Below are positions 1 to 11,089 of a DNA stretch of 64,000 nt, piece by piece. The notes beneath the pieces are model-generated. The model saw nothing but the letters and a program-made list of their open reading frames with translations. It was not told the origin of the DNA and made no database searches. The DNA comes from Lanius collurio (Eukaryota; Chordata; Aves; Passeriformes; Laniidae), in NCBI GenBank assembly GCA_020086605.1, contig JACBWW010000029.1, forward strand, positions 4,817,474 to 4,881,473, read 5' to 3'. The translations under genes were made by a program, and so were the position numbers. Within the stretch, counting starts at the first letter, position 1. Each line of letters opens with the position of its first letter.

Positions 1-2507
1 TGAGCATCATTAAATTCTGGTAAGTGCCAGGACTGTTCTGTGGAGTTGAACAGACTCAGGTTCTGGAAGGAGAGCTCAGGGGTGGGAAGATGCTGGAAAT
101 ACTATATTTTCCAGAAGAATAGAAAGACAAACCTTCCTCTCCTTTCTGCTCTGCAAGCACTGGGTTAACTCAAACCCGTTAAGCAGCAGCTATTGCTTAC
201 TGACTACTCAGATCATTCCTCTGCCCCAGAAGGACTCTCAACTCTTCTTATCAGAACAGGGACAAATTAAAGATTTTTCCATATTTGCATCTGCTCATTT
301 GATGATTTCCCTACATTTGTTATTTAGAGATAAAAGTCTGCCTCTAAAACTCACTTAGCCAAGTGGTTTTCTCAGCCTCAGGGAATGGGGCAGGAGGGAT
401 TGCAGAGCAGGATCCAAAGCAGCTGGCGAGGCTGCAGGAGCAGCAGGAGATCAGGAGATGAATGGGTGCATACTGGGGCAAGACTCACATTTTACATGCC
501 CAGTTCTTGTATTTATTTCCAATTGGCTGTGCTAGAAACATTCAGTGTGGTCACGCTTACAACCATAAAGCTGCTCCCACTGCAGGACTCAGCACCACCA
601 CCTGTGTTTTTATCACCAAATGCTGTTCATCATCCACCAGCATCAGTAGATATGAATTAACTAAGCCATACAAAAACACACTTTACCCTGGAATAATCCC
701 CAGTAATCCAAGGGCAAGTAAGGAAACAGAATCAGACAAGAAACTGAAGATTAGTGCATCCCCCCAAAAGCCAGTCTGTATCCTAGTGGGGGGAGGAGAG
801 AGAGCTGCTGAAAATGAGAGGATTCTGCACATATCCCTAGGAGATGGCACTTCAGCACCTGGCCTGCAAAAGGCATCATGAGAGAGGGCAGTGATGGAGA
901 AAAGAGCAGAGATGTTCACCTGACTTCCCAAGCAATCTGTAGAGAGCTGACTGACCACCACCAAATAGCAAAAACCCATGGGACTGAAGTTCTGTCATTA
1001 GAAAGAAATGAAGCTGCATTCCTGAAAAGGGATAACTTGAAATTGTTTTATTTGGTTCCTGGGTTGATCCCCACACCACTGCCTGTATGATGAGCACATG
1101 CTCAACTCTTCCATCCCCTCACAAACATCTGTTTCTCAACTCCATTAATCTGAAGACCATAGTTCACCATGACATGGGTATCAAAATGGCATCAATTTCA
1201 CAAGATTAAATAACTGGTCTGGTTAAGCATTAATTGGTCCACTTTGGCCACTCTGCCCACTCACAGGAGCTTTTTGTGGATTACTGCTTCATAATTGCTT
1301 GTTCCCTATGCACACATGCACTGCAATCTTCTGCACACCTTGACAGCAACCTGGTTAGAGAAAATGAATGCTACATGTTCCCCTGACACAGCATTTTATC
1401 TGCTGGGTACAGGAAGCCAGAGATTGTTTATTCAACTTCTCATGGTCCATTAATGACATAATGCTGGCCACAGCTGTTCAGGACTGCACAAGACCAAAGC
1501 AGAGAAAGAAATGCCAAAAGACTTCAAGTATGCTGCTCACATCAGACGTGGCTGGGAAGGTCCTTCAAAGTTGTCTAGGGAAGTGTAGCTTTATAGCTCC
1601 CACAGGAAGTAAAACCAGGATTAAAGCCTCAAGCTTGGTTTCTCATGAAGACTCAAACAATCTTAAAATTAACCTCATCTGAACAAGGTGGCAAGGACTA
1701 CTTTTGAAGAAGAGGGGACTGATAATTTCATTTTCACTCTGCCTGGACAAATTATCTACAGACAAACAAGGATTTGCCATATATAAAGGCTCACAAGCCC
1801 TGGAAGTGGAAAGGTAACCCTGGCCAGGGAGCCTGCACAGCAAGGGAGAGCTGCTCCAGGACTGACATGCACAGCAATACAAGGGTAAGGACATGCTCCA
1901 CCTAAGTTCCACAGCCAGGGAGATAACCTGTAAATTTGATTTCATTGAAGCTCCCAGAACTATGTCATTACAGAAAAATATGAATATTCCCAAAGTAAAA
2001 AGCAAATCAAGTTTCTTGTTTTCCCAGTCATGGAGAAAAAGTCTAAGAGAAAGGCTCAAACCCATTCCACATCCCAGTTCAAAAAAACTTAGTTCATTAA
2101 TTTTAAAACACTTTACAACTGAAAATTGGGAAAGTGTGGTGTATATTGCTGTTGGGGTTTGGGAGTTTTTGTTTTTATTTCCTCTCGAGGAATTTTCTCC
2201 CATACTNAGGCTCCTGTCTTCCTTAACAGACATCTGTCTTTTCAAACCAAGACAATTGCTTACATCAACACATGTCTATATACATATATAGCAGATAAGA
2301 GGAATGTGATTTGCAATGCTGGGCTGATTCCTCAGCTTGGCAATATCCAGCAGAAAGAGAAGATCATTGGGTAAATTTGTTCCTCTCTATAAAAGGAATG
2401 TCCATGGCAACAAAAGACCCCATTACCAAAGCTGTATCTGAAGTCATGCTCAGAAGAAAAGACCAGCACCCCCCCTCACCTTCCCCAGACCTTCCAGGGT
2501 AACCCCT
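1..2507 (-). other. SGCD: SGCD intron following the coding exon (partial)
   Basis: This is non-coding sequence downstream of the SGCD donor in the gene's direction. I find no frame on either strand resembling the next sarcoglycan exon. There is one undetermined base at 2207 and no recognisable transposon. The open frames here lack any familiar domain and have no matching splice structure. Confidence 0.8.
2207..2207. other. Ambiguous base (N)
   Basis: This is the only non-ACGT character in the window. It lies in intronic sequence and affects no feature. Confidence 0.99.
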
Positions 2508-2513
2508 ACTTAC
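2508..2513 (-). other. SGCD: SGCD splice donor GTAAGT
   Basis: The minus strand reads ACAATT followed by GTAAGT, an ideal match to the U1 consensus in the intron part. The homology stops at the same point: downstream translation (VSRGYPG) no longer resembles sarcoglycan, whose next residues are expected to be DGMGN from the following exon. Confidence 0.93.
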
Positions 2514-2699
2514 AATTGTGAAGTTCATAACCTTCAGAATCCAGATGGTCATAGCAAGGTTCACCAGGATTAAAATCATTAGGAGCAGCACAAAGAAATA
2601 GAGGCACCTCTTCCTCCAGCCATAAATGCCCACTTTGTATACCTGGGGTCCTTCCGAGGCCTGCATGGTGCTCCGGTGCGCGTACTGTTCCTGAGGCAT
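2514..2699 (-). CDS. SGCD: Delta-sarcoglycan, first 62 codons (one exon)
   Basis: Delta-sarcoglycan is a type II membrane glycoprotein of the sarcoglycan part of the dystrophin-glycoprotein complex at the muscle sarcolemma. The exon reads [10 protein letters not shown] at its start and [11 protein letters not shown] at its end. From memory of the vertebrate family, this matches the delta paralogue; the zeta paralogue has a different, longer N-terminus. Residues 1-32 are the cytoplasmic tail, with the family motif [10 protein letters not shown] at 23-32. Residues 33-55 are the hydrophobic signal anchor, and the basic RKR at 29-31 on its N-terminal side fits an inside N-terminus. N59-F60-T61 is an N-glycosylation sequon just beyond the membrane. 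The ATG is the first base after the acceptor and the donor follows ATT, so the exon is phase 0 at its 3' end. The rest of the protein (about 290 residues in mammals) lies beyond position 1. The identity is firm; the family comparison is from memory. Confidence 0.96.
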
Positions 2700-2752
2700 C
2701 TGAAATGACCACAAAGAGACAACCACGTGTATTCAGGGGCAGCAGAAAGCCA
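2700..2752 (-). other. SGCD: SGCD splice acceptor and polypyrimidine tract
   Basis: Read on the minus strand, a pyrimidine-rich stretch (GGTTGTCTCTTTGTGGTCAT, then TTTCAG) ends in AG immediately before the ATG codon. The initiator is therefore exactly at an exon boundary, and its -3 to -1 Kozak bases must come from an upstream, non-coding or nearly non-coding exon. I recall that a human SGCD isoform starts Met-Met-Pro-Gln, which would fit a boundary at this same place. Confidence 0.85.
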
Positions 2753-3318
2753 ATGATTAAAACTGCTCCTGTCTCTGCCTCTTGGAGGGTTTTGGGTTTT
2801 TTCAGGGTTTACCAGCTGGGCAGCAGCTCTTTGGATACCTTGGTTATTTTTCCTTCTGCTCGCTGTGCACAGTAACAGACCAAAAGAGAATGTGATGTGT
2901 TAAATGTGTACGAATATACTTATAAATACATGCTGTCTAAAGGTATCCTATGGAAATCACTCTGGAGTGACTCTCTTCACTGCCCCAGGTTTTGCAAGGC
3001 AGGCACTCCAGGGCCTCTAAGGATCCTGAGGGGAAAATTTTGCATGTGTTTGGTAAAAGCAGTTGAGTTCAGCAGTTTGTTTGGAAGATGCAATATTACT
3101 TCTCAGAGGTTTCATTTAAAAAAAAAAAAAATTATCTCAAGTAAAATCATTCCTTCCAACCAAAGAAAAAAATGCAAAGGGAAAATGTTTGCCTTTCCCC
3201 TTCCTACGCCCCGATCTTGCCTAAATTTAGTAAACCTGAAGCAAGGTCCTCCAGCTGCCACACCCCTAAAAAATTATCCCCAAGTATCTATGGGTGGGTG
3301 AGTAAGTTTGGACAACAT

Positions 3319-3350
3319 GGAAGGAGGGAGGGAGGCAGGAGGGAAGGAAG
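3319..3350 (+). repeat. GGA-rich purine tract
   Basis: A 32-base run dominated by GGAGG and GGAAGG units with a single C interruption. It is a low-complexity polypurine patch of the kind common in avian introns. Confidence 0.75.
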
Positions 3351-6300
3351 TGTCCTACAGCTGCCCATGGTGAGCAGCACTCCCACACCCTGGTACCCAG
3401 CTGGCTCAGGGCAGTCAGGGACTTGGCTGCCCCTGCCAAGGATGCAAAGAAATGAAAGCTTTTAAGGAGCATCCCAACCAGCTGGGACAGGGGTCTGGAG
3501 TACAGCCATCCCCTCAGGGGCTGTGTGCACACAGTAGGGGATTGTGGTGGTATTTGCTGCCATAGGAATGAAAGTATTCATGTTCTCACCCTTCATATTC
3601 AGGTTGAGAAAAGCCACTTTCATGGGCTTCCCCAGGGATCAGTTTCTTACGTTTTCAGCCTGTTTTGACACACAGACTGAGGAGATCATCTCTAGTAACA
3701 CAGAGTCTGCTGAATGTTTTGCATTTTAGACTCCAGACAGGTAAGAAGCCACCAAACATGTTCTTGCACTACTGATTCAACACCAGGAGTGTCTTCCTCA
3801 GGGCTGCCGGCACTGATGTTTGTAAGCAGTGAATTACAAAACTTCCATCCCAGGAGGGAACAGTGTGAACTCCCCTGGGGGAGTGTGATCTGTGAGTCTG
3901 GAACGAGGCAGTGGCAGGAAGGAGAAGCTCATCACGGAGGGGAGCTGGGTCACCAACAAACACACAGACTTGGAGCAAAGCAGACCTTTTTACACTGCTA
4001 CAACCACGCCAATCTGTACAAAGGGAAAACCTGAACAACAATAAATTATAGAGTTTCTACTACCTGGGGGAAATTATAACTGCAACTACTGTACAGTCAA
4101 GGATTTTATTGCCTAATATTTTAACAGAGTATCCTGGAGAGCACATATTAAATGCAGCCTCTCCCTTGGAGAAAACGAATAAATTGCATTGCTAACCCTC
4201 TCAAACTATGGAAGAGGTTTGACCAAGGAGAAACAATATGAAATACCCAGCTAAAAATACCCCTTTATTGCAAAACTTGTTTATTCACTATATCTACTTG
4301 CTGCTCTCACTGGTTTTTTTTCTTTACTTGCAATTTCTAGGATGGAGAAAATAGCATATCCAGCTGGGGCAAAACTTTACAAACATCAAAAGAATTTACA
4401 GCAACAGAACAGAACCACAAAGAGCAACTTGCATCCATACAGTAGCCTGGTTTTGAGAATTTCTCTAGTTCTGATAAAATATTTAATTCACAGCTGCCCT
4501 AACGAGAGAAAGCAAGACTCAGTAATACAGTATAAATTCACAGCAACAAAATAACATGGCAACTGTAGATGGCATGTTCTTAATACAGAAACTCTCACAC
4601 AGCCACACTTAAGCAATATATGGTTTCTAGCTAGTGTTTCCCCCAAAAATGTAAATACTGCCAAAAAAATTGCTCATGTCTGTAGTTCTCCAGGATGAGA
4701 AGACAGAATGACAGACACAGAGTGCTGAGGTGTGTTAAATAAGCAGAATAAAAAGGTCTGCAAGGCAACCACAGTTGGAATCAGCTATATCCACTATCAA
4801 TAATCTGTACTGTGTGGGAGGGAGAAGTATGCTAGGCATAATCCACATTTTGGCAACTTTTACTGACTCAAACAGTAAAAAAAATTAAGGCACCAGAAGA
4901 AAAAAAAAGTACTGCTGTGAAAGAATATCCAGTGGCTGCCCTTGCTGGCAACACTTCCCCCCTTTCAATTACTGAACTAAGGGGAAAGGCTGCTGCTGCT
5001 TAATAGGATTTTTCCTTTCTTCTTTAGGAAAATATTAGGAACCACCACTTAATTCTGAGACAGTGGAGGAAAGATAATACTGAAACAAATACAGAAATTT
5101 GAAAAGGAGCACGCCTTTGAAGTGCCTGCCTGGCCAGAGAGGGCTTAGAGACACAAGTGCACAGCACTGGATCACCACCAGTGCATGGACAACCCCACCT
5201 ACAATAGGAAAAAATGCAGCTGCCAAATCTTGGCAATTTAGCCACAGACAACATGACCATGACTACAAAAGTATAGCCTGGAACTTGGGTATTTCGCATA
5301 GGATTTCTTAGTACTGCACAAAAAAACCAAACCAAACCAAAAAACTACTAAGTTTTTGCACAAGAGCTGCACACAGAGCCCTTATATACACCAACACTGC
5401 AAAAAAGGCCTGAGACAAAACCCAGTCCACTTAGAAAAGCTACTCATCCTTTTGCTTTAGCATACCTTAGAGATACAGCCCATGACAAGAAAGATTTGGT
5501 TTTTGCAGAGCACTGGAAGAGCCCTGTCACCCCGCCCGCTGAGGCGCACAGGCTGCTCACAGAGCGCTCCTGCAAAGAAGCTTCAGCACCTTCCTTCAGC
5601 AGAGCTGGAACCAGGCTCAGCTGAAAGGCACCAGAACGCAGAACTGGCTCTGAGCTTTCAAAATTCACGCCAGACCTCACCATTTAGGGTGAATCTTTGC
5701 TCCATGCCTCTCTCCCTCCTTCCAGCATGTCCTTCTGCCCTGGCAGCAAGTTCCTCACTCAGGGTGTGCAACCCACATCAACAATTCCTCAGGCAGGAAA
5801 GTGTTTTAAATGCACAGGGATGATTTAACATCTTTCCCACAGAAACACTGGCACTGTAACATTCCCTGGCCACGCTGCCTTTGCAGGCTCAGTGAGGGCC
5901 ATGAGTAGGGTGAGGTATTACATAAGGAATCAATAATGCTTTTCTGCCGAGGGGGTTTCTTTGATCAGCACTTGAATGATGTATGTTTAGTAACAGAACA
6001 ATTTCAAGCTGAAAGAGGATGCAATCTGGGAAGGCAGCTTCTGTCTTATGGGGCCTCTTGAAATTTGCTGCTGGAAATGTCCTGGAGCTCATGGAATCAG
6101 CTCACTGCAGCAGGAACAGCCCTGAGCCTTGCACAGCCAACACAGCATCTCCCCTTCCTGCCTGCCTGCATTTAACTGAGGTGCAACAGCCTCATCAGAA
6201 AAACCAGGAGCATCTGACCCCAGGCTGACCTGAAGCACGGTGATGGGAACACGTTTCTAGAGATGAGAGAGGGGTTCAAATTCCCTCATGTCTTGGACCT

Positions 6301-8893
6301 ACATCTTCCACATGTGCCCTCTCTTTGTGTCCATATCATCAACATCCTCTTCTCCTTCTCTTTGTTTTCTGAAATAAAAACCTTTTCTTTTTGGGCTGAA
6401 ATGAGGGGGAAAAAAAGCCCTAAAAACCTTCAGAGGTGCTCTCTGCCATATCACTGAAAGGCACTGTTCTTGTATTCACCAGCTGTAAATGCTCTGCAGA
6501 TTCATCCTCTTTAATTTCTCTGTCTTTTAAGTGCACAATATTCACCAGGTTCAAAAGAACAGACATTTCTGGAGCGTGACTGAGAACAAAACCTGGTGTG
6601 AAGAAGAGTGTTTTCAGCCACCTATCAATAAGACATTTTCTGCTCTCTATAAACTCTCTCAAGTTTGACACCCCCAGGTCCGTTAATCCACCACAAGCAT
6701 GGCCCAAAATTGATTTATGGCCCTTCACATGGGTCAGACCACAGCCTGGGTCCTCATAAAAAGGATCAGGCTCTGGAAAATGACTTCTCACTTGCAGCAA
6801 GGCCAGCAAGGGCTGAGTATGGGGAACAGCCCACGGGATGAAATACTTGCTGGGATAGTTATATCTCACAGCACTTTTCTCCAGGACCATCTAAGCCATG
6901 AACTTGGCCTCTGTGACTGTTATTGGTGTCCTCAAAGCTCAAATTATTTGCTCTCTGCTTGTCCCTCTTTTCTGTAACAGTGCCTATCCCTCCATATGGG
7001 GAGCAGCTCTTCCACGAGCTGGGAACACCATCACCACTCCATGCCCATTTCTTGGGTATCAGTGCTATCTGATACACAGCCAGAGGGACAAAACGTAAAA
7101 GGAAACATCCTAAGGAATGTTCTTTTCTTTTATGAGTAGTCTCTCTCAGTGGGGTACACCACATGTAGTGTTATTCAAACATCTGGCCTGATTCTGGCAA
7201 ACATAAGCACATCAACAAGCCTTTTTTTTTGATCTGTACTCCATCAGGGCATACTCTGCCCAGTCCACTGGAAAACACTTCTGTTCCCTGTCCTATTTTG
7301 TGGAAGTTGGACTCAGCACAGGCAGCTGGGGAGACCTGGGGGATTCTTCTGCTGCTGAAGCATCTCATTCAGATCCCTCAATGCTCCAGGCTACTCCCCA
7401 CCTCTAACATCTTGAAAGCTCTCATAATTTCCCCAGCTGTTTGGGCAGGCAGCATTTCCTCAACAAATGTGCTTGAGGATAAGGGCACTGCAAGAACCTC
7501 AGTTTATAAACCCATAGCTTGGAGCTGATGGACTCAACCAAAAGCTGAACATGGGACTGTCCTGCCCCTTCTCTGCATTCAAGGAGCACTCACAGTGAAA
7601 CTCTGAATCTATTCGTGTTTGCCAGAACAAACCAAAGTAACAGGCAGCTCCATCCCTGAATAGTATTTCCTATATAAGCCAAAAGTGGTATTTTATGATG
7701 CTGCAAGAGTCTGTGAGCAATGTGGTGTCACTACTGCTTCTCTTCTCTGAGAAGGACAGAAACACATCTGCTTTCTTATTTATGACAGCCTCTTCTAAAT
7801 TTTACACTTTTTAGCTGATAGTCACCTTGTCTCAATACTTTTTTCAGAATTAAGAAAATGGAAAGCCAGCAAAGAAGAAAGTCTCTGCAGTGAGTCCTTT
7901 TATATATCAAGCTAGTCAACAGAGAATGTCTTTTACAAAATGCCCCACGATTTGTGGCGATAAATTCACGCTGCATGCAAACACCACAGCAGCTCTGCTG
8001 CATTCACACGCCGCTTCCTTTGCACCACTCAGATGTTGTGAAGCACTCACAAGCCTCTGTCCATCACTGCCAAGTCTAGAAAAGCTCTTTCCCACCAGAG
8101 TGTCTCAAAGCAGGATGAACAAATAGGAGAACTACACTGAAACAGCCAGCAGCAGGTGTGACTGCAGGAGGCTGTGGGAACAGTGAGAGGGATATAATCA
8201 ACTGAGCTCGAATCAGAAGGCAAGCCCCAGGAGGTGACACTTTGCAGACTCCTGCCCCAACACACTCTCACCCCACGGCACCAACAAAAGAGCTACGGCT
8301 TGTAGGAATGTGCAAAGCAGGATTGTAACGTGGATTTATACAGCTGGAACCCAACCAGCTCGGCACAAATGGAGAACTGTGGGCTTGAGCACGTGCCAGC
8401 ATCCAGAGTGCAGTTTCTGCAGTGATCCTGCTCCAAGTTAAAATTTGTTCTGCTGCCTCTTCCCTCCACCATCTTCCTTCCACATGATGTGCCTTCTGTG
8501 CTAATCCATTTGTTCTGTAGCACAGACTCACTTGCTCTCTGGTTTGCTGCTGGGAAGGACCAGAACAGAGACCCATGTTTAGGGTATGCTAATGGCTCTC
8601 CTGTCTATCCTGCTTCCAAAATCAAGAGGTTCTCTCCACTCTGCCCACACATGCACACATTCCTCAGTCCTGATGGATTCAAAGCTTGAGTGCTTGACCC
8701 AGGTGGGGCTGCACAAAGATCACTGAGGAGGCTCAGGGGGAGCTGCCAAAGTTAGGGAGGAAACACCAACTCCCAACAGCCCTGGCTGCTGCTGGCTGAG
8801 ATGGACATATTCCAGCCTCTTCATATCTTTACCTCTTCAACACTGACAGATTTGGGAGGTGGCATGCTGCATGAGCAGAGGCAGGAACTTGAA

Positions 8894-8917
8894 TTTTATT
8901 ATTTTATTTTATTTTAT
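8894..8917 (+). repeat. (TTTTA)n microsatellite
   Basis: About four to five units of TTTTA, the first shortened to TTA. It is short and slightly imperfect. No transposon body is visible next to it, so it is probably an independent microsatellite rather than a retroposon tail. Confidence 0.8.
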
Positions 8918-9619
8918 ACTTATAACTAGCAGTGAAGAAGGTAATAGGCTGACTGGTTGTCTAAATTAACAGCTGCTGAGAAAAGCAATAGAGCTCCAGG
9001 TCTGCAGGGTGAGATGCCAGCCTGTGAAGGCTCAAGAAGTTCCAGATCACATAAGACCTTCATTGCACACATCATTCTCACTGCAGGTGTATTTTATGCA
9101 AAGCAAATTCTGAGCTTATCAAGCCTCTTCCTTTTCATCGTATGCCTCCCCCTTCCACAGTTCATCTTGGCCCCTCCTCTTGTTCCCTTTGCCCCCATCA
9201 GCCTCCAGGAAGCCACAGGACATCCATGTCTCCTGTAGGATGCCTTTCCTGCACTCCAAACCCACAAAGTCTCCACTTGACTCAAACCAACTTCACACTC
9301 TTCAGCAGCAGGGAGAAAGCTCAGGTCCTGCCACATTCTGGGTCTGCTGCCCTTTGGTGGGAAACCTCCCCTAGTCCCTGAATTTTTGGGTTGCCAAGAC
9401 GAGTGGCTGTTTGAGCCCTGTGAGTGCAGCCCTGCTGGATGCAGGCAAACTGTGAGCCTGCTCCCATGAACTGGTCAGAGATTCTTAGCACCGTCCCACT
9501 GCATGATTGAATATCCTTAATTCATTCCTTGCTGAAAGAAAAAAAAAACACCACCACCACCATAAAACACAGCTAAAAAGCATTTTCAACACATCAAAGA
9601 ACATTGCTCTGAAAAGCCA

Positions 9620-9760
9620 AGGCAGAGGCAGAGGCAGGGAAGTTCGTGAAGCGACGCAAGGCGGACTCTTCCTGACACCTCCATCCCTTGACGAACGCAC
9701 GTTCCCCAATCCTGAGCCCAAGCCTGCCATATAAGGTGCTGATAGCTCTGCAAAGGCAAG
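9620..9760. promoter_or_regulatory. CpG cluster with CArG box, candidate muscle regulatory element
   Basis: Seven CpG dinucleotides fall within about 60 bases (9645-9703) in a window where CpG is otherwise rare, followed by a perfect CArG box at 9727-9736. Local CpG retention suggests germline hypomethylation, as at promoters and enhancers. The site lies about 7 kb upstream of the SGCD start codon and about 0.8 kb downstream, in gene direction, of a candidate 5' exon. The regulatory role is inferred; the base composition and the motif are directly visible. Confidence 0.4.
9727..9736. promoter_or_regulatory. CArG box CCATATAAGG (SRF site candidate)
   Basis: The sequence fits CC(A/T)6GG exactly, the binding site of serum response factor, which drives many striated and smooth muscle genes. 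SGCD is a muscle gene, so the location is suggestive. A perfect CArG is expected by chance only occasionally in 64 kb, so the motif alone is weak evidence. Confidence 0.4.
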
Positions 9761-10534
9761 GCAAGCTTTAATGCTGCAACTAAAAGGATGAGAGAACATT
9801 GCCTAAATCTGGCAGGTCCCTAAAGAGAGAGTGAGCTTTTCATCATAAATGTTTCGTCAGTTATGTGGGGAAAGAAACGCAAATTCAAAGAGAAGTTGCA
9901 GGATAGAACAGCCCTAAATTAATGTTTTTCCTTCTAATCTGCTCTACGTGGCTCCTGACCGTGCTGTCTGTTGCAGTTTGCTCGTGCTTTATAAAATACA
10001 GGAAAAAAACACGCAGACAAATCACAAGGCAATGATTATTACTGAGTAACTGCCTCTCTTCACAAGCTCGCTGTACCAGGAATTGGCAACCAAGCCCCAG
10101 ACAAACATGCTTTCAACTCATTAAACAACTACAATACAAGGCACTTATAAATGTATTTATTGTGACTGAGTTGCATTTTTCATTCGAATCTCTGAGTGAC
10201 ACGTGGTCCAGAGCCAACACTGCAGTAGCTTCAAGTTATACATGTACTTACTCCCCAAAATGAAAAAAGTTGGGGATTATTTGGGTGCAGCATTCCCTCA
10301 GCCAGAGACACGGCGCGGGCGTTGCTTTGCCTGCAGCTTTACTATCGACACAGATTTAGCCAGAAACCACCACCCAGCCTCAAGACTGCTCCCAAACCTT
10401 CGCAAATATGCCACAACTTCCCACTCTTGACTTCTTTTTTGCTCTAAGCAGCAACCTGAAAGCAAGAAGCCCCTCTGCAGAGGCACAAAAGGAAGGCAAA
10501 TCCGCACGACGGGACGGAGCAGGGCAGTGCTTAC

Positions 10535-10960
10535 CTTTCCCTTGGCGATGGATGAACGCCTGGAGGGTGCAGGAGGCTGGGGAAGATGCAGCTCAATGCT
10601 CAGAGCAGCCCCAGGCCTGGCCTGTGCTCATGAGCTGCCCCTGTCAGATTTTCCAGCAGCAGAACTGCAGCCAAGTCCCTGCCCATGCCTGAAGAATTTC
10701 CTGAACAGCATTCCCGTTCTTTTTCTAACTGCTTTGAAACCACACTGTCTGTACTTCAATAAGGCTTTGTCAGGCCAAGTTACAGCTACTGGGCTGGCTC
10801 CAGCAAGCAATTGAAAACACATGTGTTTTGCATTCAAAGCCCCCTTCTCCCTGCACACATTCAGACACGGACACCCCCGTCCGCACCCAGCCCCGGAGCC
10901 TGCCTGCCCTGCCTTGGCTGCTCTAGAGCCAGCCATTTCGGTTAAAAAGAATAAAAGGAT
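10535..10960 (-). other. SGCD: Candidate untranslated 5' exon and promoter of SGCD
   Basis: The minus strand reads GGGAAAG followed by GTAAGC at 10535/10534, a strong donor. Upstream of it (10535 to about 10960) the sequence is GC- and CpG-richer than the surroundings, including a patch around 10865-10900. CpGs continue just inside the putative intron (10310-10515). Joined to the coding exon, the end AAAG would put A at -3 of the SGCD ATG, a good Kozak context. The transcription start is not determinable, so the upper boundary is nominal. Against this, GTAAGC sites also occur by chance, and no transcript evidence is available here. Confidence 0.3.
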
Positions 10961-11089
10961 TATGTTGGTGGAGATTTTCTTTGGGAGAAGGAAAAATGGG
11001 GTGGGAGGGATGCCATTCCCATGGATAACACTTCGCCCTGCCTCCCGTGCTTTGCCGGGGTCAGTGGGTCATGGGTGCCCAGGTTAACA

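Larger units (their letters stand above)
2702..9600 (-). other. SGCD: SGCD 5' intron or flank, no gene seen
   Basis: About 6.9 kb of unique, AT-leaning sequence. It holds a GGA-rich purine patch (3319-3350), a TTTTA microsatellite (8894-8917) and short A or T runs. No open frame has a recognisable domain. A minus-strand ATG-GTGAG junction at 5681/5680 could formally be a donor ending an exon in ATG, but nothing else supports an exon there. Confidence 0.75.

Noticed and set aside
1643..2245. 200-codon minus-strand open frame
   Set aside because: It contains the ambiguous base, has no family resemblance and no splice continuity with the SGCD exon.
2364..2726. Longer minus-strand frame around the SGCD exon, starting at an earlier Met
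   Set aside because: The nine extra N-terminal codons are translated intron upstream of the acceptor, and the C-terminal extension is intron after the donor. The real coding part is 2514-2699.
5681..5690. Minus-strand ATG-GTGAGG junction as the end of an SGCD 5' exon
   Set aside because: It would give a Met-Met start as recalled for a human isoform, but the flanking sequence shows no promoter or CpG character, and such a short match occurs by chance.
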